Source of the DNA: Campylobacteraceae bacterium
Lineage (GTDB): Bacteria > Campylobacterota > Campylobacteria > Campylobacterales > UBA6016
Reading direction: 5' to 3'
Length of the DNA stretch: 5,241 bases
NCBI GenBank assembly: GCA_022758985.1
Contig: JAEMQC010000040.1
Location: forward strand, 1 to 5,241
A program made the translations under genes and the position numbers. Below are positions 1-5,241 of this stretch, in pieces. Positions within the stretch are counted from its first letter, which is position 1. Every line of letters begins with the position of its first letter. The notes under the pieces are model-generated. The model saw only the letters and a program-made list of their open reading frames with translations. It made no database searches and was not told the DNA's origin.

Positions 1-1
1 T

Positions 2-361
2 TACTCATTTGATGGAAATCATGTCAATGTTGCATTTAATGTATTGGTTGGCGACAATGAAGCTGGTATACTACAAACATCTTTTTTTAACAAATATGAG
101 TATCTAGGATTAAAAAAAATATATGAGTCCAAAAGCTACCCAGGTTTTATGCTCGCAGTAAACAAACGAAATCTCTCCGATAAAAAAATAGAGCAGATAA
201 AGCAGGCAATACTCTCTATCGACCCTATAAACAATAAAAAAGATGCACAAATCACCAAAAATTGGGGTGAAAACATCAAGTATGGAGCAACTAAAACAAG
301 TGAAAATGAGTATGCAGAAGTCGTACAAAACTACAAAAAATTTATGGACGTACTCCAATGA
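2..361 (+). CDS. PhnD-type periplasmic substrate-binding protein, C-terminal part (5' end outside window)
   Basis: The frame is open from the first complete codon at base 2, so the gene starts upstream; 119 C-terminal residues are visible. The visible part fits the second lobe and tail of the PhnD/phosphonate-phosphite binding family (periplasmic binding protein fold). It has a GNHVNVAFNVLVGDNEAGIL stretch matching the family's 'H-x2-V...V..G.xDAG' pattern, then F-x-K-Y, a 'SYPGFMLAVNKRNLS' strand-turn matching 'P.....ar.dL', and an amphipathic helix ending 'ILSIDP'. Family members bind small anions or other solutes in the periplasm for ABC transporters or as sensor subunits. No transporter permease or ATPase is visible. 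Instead the stop codon overlaps the start of a membrane GGDEF/EAL gene, which argues for a sensory role. The signal peptide or lipobox, if any, lies outside the window. The ligand cannot be inferred. The internal TTG at 44 is not a credible start because homology-like sequence continues upstream of it. Confidence 0.75.
   Translation, partial: YSFDGNHVNVAFNVLVGDNEAGILQTSFFNKYEYLGLKKIYESKSYPGFMLAVNKRNLSDKKIEQIKQAILSIDPINNKKDAQITKNWGENIKYGATKTSENEYAEVVQNYKKFMDVLQ
358..361 (+). other. ATGA stop/start overlap coupling binding protein and GGDEF-EAL gene
   Basis: The TGA of the binding-protein gene (359-361) overlaps the ATG of the GGDEF-EAL gene (358-360). The bases just upstream of the ATG carry no convincing purine-rich ribosome binding site. 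Both facts point to co-transcription and translational coupling, giving tied amounts of the periplasmic and membrane partners. Confidence 0.8.
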
Positions 362-2778
362 AAAGATGGTACAACACCACTATAGCCAGAATAATAATTC
401 CGATTTTTTTGATAGGCGGTGTCATATCGCTGCTGAGTGAAAAATTTATTGAAAAGATATTTGAAAAACAGCTATTTGATTTAGATTGCAAAGAGATAAA
501 GGCAGCGTCTGAGAAGTATTACGGTATTGTAAAAAACAGATATGAGGTGCTATTTTTTAATTACGGCGAGAATAAAAAAAGCTTTCTTGCGCTTGAAGAT
601 TCAGTAAAACAAGAGACTATAAGAGATTTAAAAAGCATATCAAAAACGCAACCATATGCTTTTTATATCTACGACGGCAAAGAGTTTATATCTATCCACA
701 AAAAGAACAGAGATTTTAATCTCTCACGGCTTGATTTAAACACCACAGAGGGCTCTTTGAATAACAATAGATATGCTATCAAAGAGTTTATACCTTGGGG
801 TTGGAAGCTTATAATTTTAAATGATAATGTGATGTTAGACGCTATTATCGCCGCCAACAAAAAAGTTATTATCTTGGTCGTTTTGGCGGTTGCGCTACTT
901 GTGTCTATCGTCGCATTTGTGGTGCTATACCGAGCTTTAAATATCCCGTTTAGAAAAATTTTCGAACAGTTGGATGCAATTAAAAAAGGGAAATACAAAA
1001 ACATTAAACTAACTAAAGCATCAGAGGAGATAAAGAGTCTAGCATCACACATTAATAATATGTCAAACGAGCTTCAAAATAGGTCGCAAGAGAATCAAAA
1101 GCTTATAGATAGGTTATACAAAGAAAAGCTTTATGCCAAAAATATTCTGGATAGTCAGACAGGGATGGTTATAGTTACAAATGGCGAAACGATAATAGAT
1201 TGTAACAAGTCTTTTCTTGATTTTTTAAATAGATACAACAGCGTTGAAGAGTTTAAAAAACATTATAACTGTATATGTGATCTTTTTGAAAATCACAACG
1301 ATGAAGAGCAGAAATATCTAAAACGCAACGATTGTGCATGGGTTAAACAGGCTGCTCAAAAGGAACAGAGAGCGATTATTGCAAAAAATGGTCAAAAAAA
1401 GCATTTTAAGGTAAATGCAAAAAAGTTTTTATATGACGAAAGCATTATTTATGTTGCAACTTTTGATGATATCACAGATATTGTTGCTCAAAAAGAAGAA
1501 CTAAAAAATAGACTCTATACAGATCCATTAACAAAGCTTCCAAATAGACGAAAACTACTCCTCGATATGGTAGGCATCGATTCTCCTGTGTTGTTTATTA
1601 TTAATATTGACTCTTTCAGTGAAATTAATGATTTATATGGATATAAAATTGGAGATGAGTTATTAATCTTGCTTGCAAAAAAACTATCAAGAGCAATCTC
1701 TCTTTTTGGAAAGTTGTATAGTTTTGATAAAGCGCCTAGCGACTGGATGCTATATAAATTAGCAAGTGATGAGTATGCTCTTTTGATATCAGAAGCTCCG
1801 ACAAAAAAAGAACAAGAAAAGATTGCATATTCACTTTGCCATTTGGTTGATAATTCACATTTTCCATGCCAGGGAGTAGATATAGAGATAAAAATAACAA
1901 TCGGAGCTTCAGATAGCGATAAGATTGTACTAGATGATTGGGATAAAGCAAAGAATATACTATCGGACGCAGATATGGCTCTCAAAAAAGCAAAAAAAGA
2001 TGGATTGCAATATATGTTTTACGAAGATGGTATGAATATAAAACATGATTACACACAGAATATAAAATTTGCAAAAAAAATTAAAGATGCCATTGCGAAT
2101 AATAGAATTGTTCCTTATTTTCAACCTATCATGGATGTACAAAGAAATACTATAACTAAGTTTGAATCATTAATTAGACTGATAGATGAAGATGGAACAG
2201 TTATAACTCCTAATCAATTTTTAACTATTGCAAAAAGTAGCAAACAATATGAGAGTTTAACTAGAATAATTATTCAAAAAAGTTTTGACTATTTTGCAGA
2301 TAAGCCGTATGAGTTTTCTGTAAACTTATCGTATGAAGATATAACAAATCATAATACTGTAAATTTTATTTATGATCTTCTATCTAACTATAACTCACCT
2401 GAAAAAGCTACATTTGAGCTACTAGAGTCTGAGAATATAAAAAATTACGAAGAGGTAAAAAAGTTTGTCGATAAAGTGAGCGCTTTAGGCGCTAAATGCG
2501 CAATCGACGATTTTGGCAGTGGATACTCTAGCTTTGAGCATATTTTAAAACTAAGAGTAGACTATCTCAAAATAGATGGCTCTATCATAAAAAACATCGA
2601 CAAGGACCCTGGCGCCGAAGTAATTGCAAAGGCTATTGTATCATTTGCCAAAGACCTTAAAATCAAAGTTGTAGGAGAATTTGTTCATTCTGAAGAAGTA
2701 TTTAATAAGATTGCAGCCCTTGGAATAGAATATGCACAGGGATATTTTATATCCCCTCCCAAACCAAATGCTGCGTAA
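358..2778 (+). CDS. Membrane-bound HAMP-PAS-GGDEF-EAL c-di-GMP signalling protein, probable phosphodiesterase
   Basis: 806 residues. Order: TM1 (about 9-27), a periplasmic stretch of about 140 residues (28-167) ending in a 'FIPWGWKLIIL' segment reminiscent of Cache-type sensors, TM2 (168-192), HAMP (193-243), a helical linker, PAS (about 258-378), GGDEF (385-556) and EAL (572-803). The GGDEF domain keeps D-P-LT-K-LPNR (389-397), but its signature is ASDEY (469-473), the first metal-binding Asp is Asn416 (NID), and no RxxD I-site precedes the signature, so cyclase activity is doubtful. The EAL domain retains the expected catalytic set: E603 (ESL-x-R), N656, E687, E690, D717-D718, K738, E774 and Q794. 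Hydrolysis of c-di-GMP to pGpG at the inner membrane is therefore the likely output. The usual 'AEGVE' motif reads GEFVH (773-777). The start is chosen by the ATGA overlap with the upstream binding-protein gene. No strong Shine-Dalgarno is seen, which suggests translational coupling. The degenerate GGDEF could act as a GTP-binding regulatory domain. Confidence 0.93.
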   Translation: MKRWYNTTIARIIIPIFLIGGVISLLSEKFIEKIFEKQLFDLDCKEIKAASEKYYGIVKNRYEVLFFNYGENKKSFLALEDSVKQETIRDLKSISKTQPYAFYIYDGKEFISIHKKNRDFNLSRLDLNTTEGSLNNNRYAIKEFIPWGWKLIILNDNVMLDAIIAANKKVIILVVLAVALLVSIVAFVVLYRALNIPFRKIFEQLDAIKKGKYKNIKLTKASEEIKSLASHINNMSNELQNRSQENQKLIDRLYKEKLYAKNILDSQTGMVIVTNGETIIDCNKSFLDFLNRYNSVEEFKKHYNCICDLFENHNDEEQKYLKRNDCAWVKQAAQKEQRAIIAKNGQKKHFKVNAKKFLYDESIIYVATFDDITDIVAQKEELKNRLYTDPLTKLPNRRKLLLDMVGIDSPVLFIINIDSFSEINDLYGYKIGDELLILLAKKLSRAISLFGKLYSFDKAPSDWMLYKLASDEYALLISEAPTKKEQEKIAYSLCHLVDNSHFPCQGVDIEIKITIGASDSDKIVLDDWDKAKNILSDADMALKKAKKDGLQYMFYEDGMNIKHDYTQNIKFAKKIKDAIANNRIVPYFQPIMDVQRNTITKFESLIRLIDEDGTVITPNQFLTIAKSSKQYESLTRIIIQKSFDYFADKPYEFSVNLSYEDITNHNTVNFIYDLLSNYNSPEKATFELLESENIKNYEEVKKFVDKVSALGAKCAIDDFGSGYSSFEHILKLRVDYLKIDGSIIKNIDKDPGAEVIAKAIVSFAKDLKIKVVGEFVHSEEVFNKIAALGIEYAQGYFISPPKPNAA

Positions 2779-2782
2779 TAGC

Positions 2783-3967
2783 TTAGAGCTCTTTAACCAC
2801 CCAAGGAAGACCGTATTCATTGAGGGCAGCCATGAATGGGTCTGGATCGAACTGTTCCATATTCCACACTCCTGCTCTTCTCCACTCGCCTTTTGCAACC
2901 ATCATGCCGCCGATAAACGCAGGCACGCCGGTCGTATAGCTGACTGCTTGCGAATTAACCTCGGCATAACAAGCCTCGTGGTCGCAGACATTGTAGATGT
3001 ATATCTTTCTGATTTTGCCGTCCTTGACGCCCTCTATGAAACATCCTATATTCGTCTTGCCTTTTGTGCGTCCGGCAAGGCTAGCAGGATCCGGCAGAAG
3101 CGTTTTTAGAAACTGAATAGGAATGATTTTTTGACCGTTATGCTCAACTTCGTCGATTCTAAGCATTCCGACATTTTCAAGGCATTTCATGTGCGTCAGA
3201 TAGCTCTGTCCGAACGTCATAAAAAATCTAATTCTTTTGAGTCCTTTGATGTTTTGAACAAGAGATTCTAGCTCCTCATGATACAGTAGGTAGCTATCTT
3301 TTGGTCCAATCTCTGGATAGTCCCATACTTGCATAATCTCCATTGGGGCAGTCTCTATCCATTTACCTTCTTCCCAGTATCTACCTTTTGAGCTTACCTC
3401 TCTTAGGTTTATTTCCGGGTTGAAGTTTGTCGCAAAAGGATAGCCGTGGTCGCCCGCATTGCAATCTAGTATATCAATGTAGTGAATTTCGTCAAAGTAG
3501 TGCTTCCCGGCGTAAGCGCAAAATACATTCGTAACACCCGGGTCAAAGCCGCTTCCAAGAAGCGCCGTTAGTCCCGCCTCTTTGAATTTATCCATTTTTG
3601 CCCACTGCTCTTTGTACTCGAACTTTGCGGTATCCGGATGCTCGTAGTTTGCGGTATCTACATAGTGAACGCCTGCTTTTAGGCATGCCTCCATAATAGT
3701 CAAATCCTGATAAGGCAAAGCCACGTTTATTACGACATCTGGACTATATTTTGAGATTAGAGCCGCCGTTTCGTCTATATTGTCGGCATCTACCCTGTCT
3801 ATTTCAAGGCTATAGCCCTTGTTTCTTATCTGCGCCTGTATCTTTTCGCACTTATCTATCGAGCGGCTAGCCAAACAAACAAAATCAAAAACATCAGGAT
3901 TCATGGCACACTTGTGAGCTACCACGCCGCCTACGCCGCCTGCGCCTATTATCAAAACTCTTGACAT
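2783..3967 (-). CDS. Carboxynorspermidine/carboxyspermidine dehydrogenase (saccharopine dehydrogenase-like)
   Basis: 394 residues, cytosolic. The N-terminus has a Rossmann motif, GAGGVGG (8-14), followed by 'LASRS' (32-36), as in saccharopine dehydrogenase-like reductases. Further family blocks are 'NVALPYQDL' (81-89), 'HYVDTANYE' (101-109), 'GSGFDPGVTN' (138-147), 'TTGVPAFIGG' (345-354) and a C-terminal 'GVWNMEQFDPDPFM' (366-379). These fit the bacterial carboxynorspermidine synthase branch better than lysine-pathway saccharopine dehydrogenase. That enzyme condenses aspartate beta-semialdehyde with putrescine or 1,3-diaminopropane using NADPH, giving carboxyspermidine or carboxynorspermidine; a separate decarboxylase, not in this window, then makes the triamine. 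This is the known spermidine route in Campylobacter. The start is the ATG at 3967, which has GGAG 6 bases upstream; a TTG four codons earlier overlaps that site. The gene follows nth on the same strand after 53 bases. Polyamine preference (putrescine or diaminopropane) cannot be read from sequence. Confidence 0.92.
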   Translation of the reverse strand: MSRVLIIGAGGVGGVVAHKCAMNPDVFDFVCLASRSIDKCEKIQAQIRNKGYSLEIDRVDADNIDETAALISKYSPDVVINVALPYQDLTIMEACLKAGVHYVDTANYEHPDTAKFEYKEQWAKMDKFKEAGLTALLGSGFDPGVTNVFCAYAGKHYFDEIHYIDILDCNAGDHGYPFATNFNPEINLREVSSKGRYWEEGKWIETAPMEIMQVWDYPEIGPKDSYLLYHEELESLVQNIKGLKRIRFFMTFGQSYLTHMKCLENVGMLRIDEVEHNGQKIIPIQFLKTLLPDPASLAGRTKGKTNIGCFIEGVKDGKIRKIYIYNVCDHEACYAEVNSQAVSYTTGVPAFIGGMMVAKGEWRRAGVWNMEQFDPDPFMAALNEYGLPWVVKEL

Positions 3968-3973
3968 ACATAT

Positions 3974-3977
3974 CTCC
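3974..3977 (-). promoter_or_regulatory. Ribosome binding site GGAG deciding the dehydrogenase start
   Basis: On the minus strand GGAG is followed by six bases and then ATG (3967-3965). It fixes the start at MSRVLIIG and rules out the TTG codon at 3979, which would overlap the Shine-Dalgarno itself. Confidence 0.8.
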
Positions 3978-3992
3978 AAAAAAATTTGCGTG

Positions 3993-3998
3993 ATTTTA
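3993..3998 (-). promoter_or_regulatory. Possible -10 element (TAAAAT) for the dehydrogenase gene
   Basis: In the 53-base gap between nth and the dehydrogenase, the minus strand reads TAAAAT, one mismatch from TATAAT. It sits about 16 bases before the GGAG site and would give a short leader starting near 3986. No clear -35 box is seen, which is common for Campylobacterota promoters. The dehydrogenase may instead, or also, be read through from nth. Confidence 0.35.
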
Positions 3999-4020
3999 CT
4001 GTAAATTAGTTACGAATTCG

Positions 4021-4668
4021 TTATGACGGTTTGAAGTTCGAACGACTTTGGCAAAAATCGGTCAGAAAGCACTCCGTTTCACATAGAGGGTTTTTGGCTT
4101 TACAGATATAACGCCCAAAAAGAACCATCGCTTGATGAAGCGTAGCAAGATCGGTCACATAAGCCTTCGATAGATCTTCCTCTGTTTTAACGGCGGTTTT
4201 TGCATTTGAGAGACCAAGCCTGTGAGAAGTACGAAAAACATGCGTATCCACGGCCATATGATTGCTTTGCAAAAACTCTATCATAAATACGTGCGCCGTT
4301 TTCTGTCCTACGCCGGCCAAACTCTTTAGGGCATTTTCCTCGTGAGGTATCTTGCCGCCGAAATTCGCAACGACGCTTTGGGACATCGCGAGCAGATTTT
4401 TTGCCTTATTGTTAAAATAGCTGCACGATTTGATAAGAGACGCTATCTCGGAAACGCTGGAAGCCGCCATCGCCTCCACCGTCGGAAGTACCTTAAATAG
4501 CTCTTTTGTAATGATATTCACCCTTTTGTCGGTACATTGTGCCGAAAGTATGATGGCAACCAATAGTTCATAATCACTCGTAAATTCAAGCTCGGTCTTT
4601 GCCGAGCCGTAGCGCTCCAAAAACCTTTTTTTTATCTCTGCTATGTTTTTTTTGGATTGTTTTTTCAT
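4021..4668 (-). CDS. nth: Endonuclease III (DNA glycosylase/AP lyase)
   Basis: 215 residues, close to the usual 211 of E. coli Nth. The enzyme removes oxidised pyrimidines and cleaves the abasic site by beta-elimination in base excision repair. Visible hallmarks are 'ILSAQCTD' (40-47), the helix-hairpin-helix 'LAGVGQKTAHV' (117-127) with catalytic Lys123, and 'AVDTHVFR' (139-146) with catalytic Asp141; the Lys-Asp spacing of 18 matches E. coli K120/D138. A C-terminal four-cysteine iron-sulfur loop has C189, C196, C200 and C206. Its spacing is C-x6-C-x3-C-x5-C, one residue longer in the middle than the usual x2. The hairpin has LAG where LPG is common. The start at 4668 gives a family-length N-terminus, preceded by a modest purine stretch (AGAAAG). 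The gene is divergent from the 103-residue gene and precedes the dehydrogenase. A weak TATAGA at 4694-4699 on the minus strand might be its -10. Confidence 0.96.
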   Translation of the reverse strand: MKKQSKKNIAEIKKRFLERYGSAKTELEFTSDYELLVAIILSAQCTDKRVNIITKELFKVLPTVEAMAASSVSEIASLIKSCSYFNNKAKNLLAMSQSVVANFGGKIPHEENALKSLAGVGQKTAHVFMIEFLQSNHMAVDTHVFRTSHRLGLSNAKTAVKTEEDLSKAYVTDLATLHQAMVLFGRYICKAKNPLCETECFLTDFCQSRSNFKPS

Positions 4669-4743
4669 ACTTTCTACTTCGTAAATTTTTGGCTCTATAT
4701 TGCGAAAAAAACATAAGAAACACTTTAAAAACGCATTTTTTTA

Positions 4744-4752
4744 TGGTACAAT
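4744..4752 (+). promoter_or_regulatory. Extended -10 promoter (TGG-TACAAT) for the 103-residue gene
   Basis: TACAAT at 4747-4752 is one mismatch from TATAAT. It is preceded by TG one base away (extended -10) and by a run of seven T at 4736-4742, the usual layout of housekeeping promoters in Campylobacter-like bacteria, which lack a firm -35. Transcription would begin near 4759 and leave a leader of about 80 bases before the ATG at 4841. Confidence 0.65.
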
Positions 4753-4795
4753 ACACACTTAATTTTTAACTTGTTTTAAGGTTCTTTAACATCAG

Positions 4796-4815
4796 TTTTG
4801 CCGTAAAAAGCAAAA
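4796..4815 (+). repeat. Small inverted repeat (TTTTGC / GCAAAA) in the leader of the 103-residue gene
   Basis: TTTTGC (4796-4801) and GCAAAA (4810-4815) are perfect complements around an 8-base loop, within the predicted 5' leader and about 25 bases before the start codon. The stem is only 6 bp and mostly A-U, so it may have no function. It is too weak and lacks a following U-run to be called a terminator. Confidence 0.3.
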
Positions 4816-4826
4816 AACAAATCTTC

Positions 4827-4831
4827 AGAGG
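4827..4831 (+). promoter_or_regulatory. Ribosome binding site AGAGG for the 103-residue gene
   Basis: AGAGG lies 9 bases before the ATG at 4841. A second purine block, AAGGGAG, abuts the ATG directly and is too close for normal initiation there. No other in-frame start has a better site, so the ATG at 4841 is preferred. Confidence 0.5.
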
Positions 4832-4840
4832 TAAAGGGAG

Positions 4841-5152
4841 ATGACTAACAGCGGTATAAAAAATAGCCTCAAAAATATGCTTTTCCAAAGATACCAAAAG
4901 CTACTTCTTTCATACGAAGAGGTGCAAAAAGAGGTACTTGACAATCCTAGGCTTGTAGTATCTAGCTCAGTAGTGCCAAATACCTGGCTTATAGACGATG
5001 TCGTATCGTATCTATGCTTACCGTACGAAATGAGCATAAATAAAAACACTACCCAAAAAGAGAAAAAACAACTTGTCATCAAAGAAGTAGACAAAGCGCT
5101 TCAAAAATATTGGAATAAAACACACTACGTATCACAAGCGCTAGCAAACTAA
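4841..5152 (+). CDS. Uncharacterised 103-residue protein
   Basis: I do not recognise this protein. It has 103 residues, no signal peptide and no membrane segment, so it is probably cytosolic. The composition is rich in Lys, Ser, Val and Leu. The N-terminal third (about 4-34) looks helical with many charged residues, a central part carries 'NTWLIDDVVSYLCLPYEM' (47-64), and the C-terminal part is Lys-rich and helical (about 69-92, 'KKQLVIKEVDKALQKYW'). It has a single Cys (59). Reality is supported by a good upstream promoter, a usable ribosome binding site and a clean stop. The opposite strand holds a Ser/Phe-rich open frame that looks like a shadow. The gene is divergent from nth and has no operon partner in the window, as the next 89 bases are non-coding. 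It could be a small regulator or an adaptor protein, but nothing in the sequence settles this. Confidence 0.75.
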   Translation: MTNSGIKNSLKNMLFQRYQKLLLSYEEVQKEVLDNPRLVVSSSVVPNTWLIDDVVSYLCLPYEMSINKNTTQKEKKQLVIKEVDKALQKYWNKTHYVSQALAN

Positions 5153-5212
5153 AAAGCTTCCGCCCCCTTATTTTAAGCACTTCATATATTTTTCTTAAAA
5201 TTTCAATTTATT

Positions 5213-5226
5213 TTGACTTAAGTCAA
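5213..5226. promoter_or_regulatory. Perfect 14-bp palindrome, CRP/FNR-type operator (TTGAC-N4-GTCAA)
   Basis: TTGACTTAAGTCAA equals its own reverse complement over 14 bases. The half-sites TTGAC/GTCAA separated by 4 bases have the geometry of CRP/FNR-family boxes (FNR: TTGAT-N4-ATCAA), and the TTGAC/GTCAA form matches what is described for HcpR-like regulators. It lies 60 bases past the stop of the 103-residue gene in an AT-rich tail, so the target is probably a gene starting just to the right of the window. No such gene is visible here. The exact regulator is not determinable. Confidence 0.5.
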
Positions 5227-5241
5227 CTATCTTCGCATTTT

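Noticed and set aside
243..440. Plus-strand 65-codon frame across the binding-protein/GGDEF-EAL junction
   Set aside because: It is out of frame with both strongly supported genes, which already explain the sequence.
669..1052. Minus-strand 127-codon frame inside the GGDEF-EAL gene
   Set aside because: It is antisense to the TM2 and HAMP coding region, with low-complexity Ser/Ile-rich translation and no domain or ribosome binding site.
2785..2792. AGAGCTCT palindrome at the convergent junction, as a possible terminator
   Set aside because: It is 8 bases with no loop and no adjoining long T-run, and it overlaps the dehydrogenase's last codons. It is likely chance.
2732..3109. Plus-strand open frame of 125 codons downstream of the GGDEF-EAL gene
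   Set aside because: It starts inside the EAL coding region in another frame and runs antisense to the well-supported dehydrogenase. The translation has no recognisable domain.
3968..3979. TTG start extending the dehydrogenase by four residues (MEIC)
   Set aside because: The TTG overlaps the GGAG ribosome binding site that serves the ATG at 3967, and the Rossmann motif is at the expected distance from that ATG.
4013..4020. CGAATTCG palindrome just after the nth stop
   Set aside because: It is too short for a hairpin and lacks a T-run; nothing supports a terminator or operator.
4825..5094. Minus-strand 89-codon hydrophobic open frame opposite the 103-residue gene
   Set aside because: Ser/Phe/Leu-rich translation is typical of an antisense shadow, and the plus-strand frame has the promoter and ribosome binding site.
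5153..5185. GCTT...AAGC weak inverted repeat after the 103-residue gene as a terminator
   Set aside because: The stem is about 4 bp with a long loop and no T-run right after it on the plus strand, so it is not credible as an intrinsic terminator.

Overview
The window looks like chromosomal DNA of a Campylobacterota (Epsilonproteobacteria) species. It is AT-rich, uses many AGA arginine codons and has T-tract plus extended -10 promoter sequence. It also carries a saccharopine-dehydrogenase-like carboxy(nor)spermidine dehydrogenase of the kind used for spermidine synthesis in Campylobacter. The genus cannot be fixed from the sequence alone. No insertion sequence, phage gene, tRNA, rRNA or CRISPR array was seen.

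Left half (1-2778, + strand): the C-terminal part of a PhnD-type periplasmic substrate-binding protein overlaps by 4 bases (ATGA) with an 806-residue membrane c-di-GMP protein (two TM segments, HAMP, PAS, GGDEF, EAL). The GGDEF half is degenerate (ASDEY signature, Asn for a metal-binding Asp, no I-site), while the EAL half keeps the catalytic residues. The pair reads as a two-gene signalling unit: a periplasmic binding protein senses a small ligand and tunes a probable c-di-GMP phosphodiesterase.

Right half (2783-4668, - strand): endonuclease III (nth) is followed by the carboxy(nor)spermidine dehydrogenase, which converges tail-to-tail on the signalling protein with only 4 bases between stop codons. 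A weak promoter may lie in the 53-base gap between nth and the dehydrogenase. This half looks more GC-rich than the middle of the signalling gene.

Right end (4669-5241): a divergent control region with a good extended -10 promoter drives a 103-residue protein of unknown function (4841-5152, +). Past its stop is an 89-base non-coding tail with a perfect 14-bp palindrome of the CRP/FNR type (TTGAC-N4-GTCAA), probably the operator of a gene just beyond the window.

The most interesting idea is the binding-protein/GGDEF-EAL pair. Its layout parallels the Vibrio cholerae NspS-MbaA polyamine-sensing pair, and it sits beside a polyamine biosynthesis gene. However, its binding protein is of the PhnD family, not PotD, so the ligand is unknown and the polyamine link is only a hypothesis.
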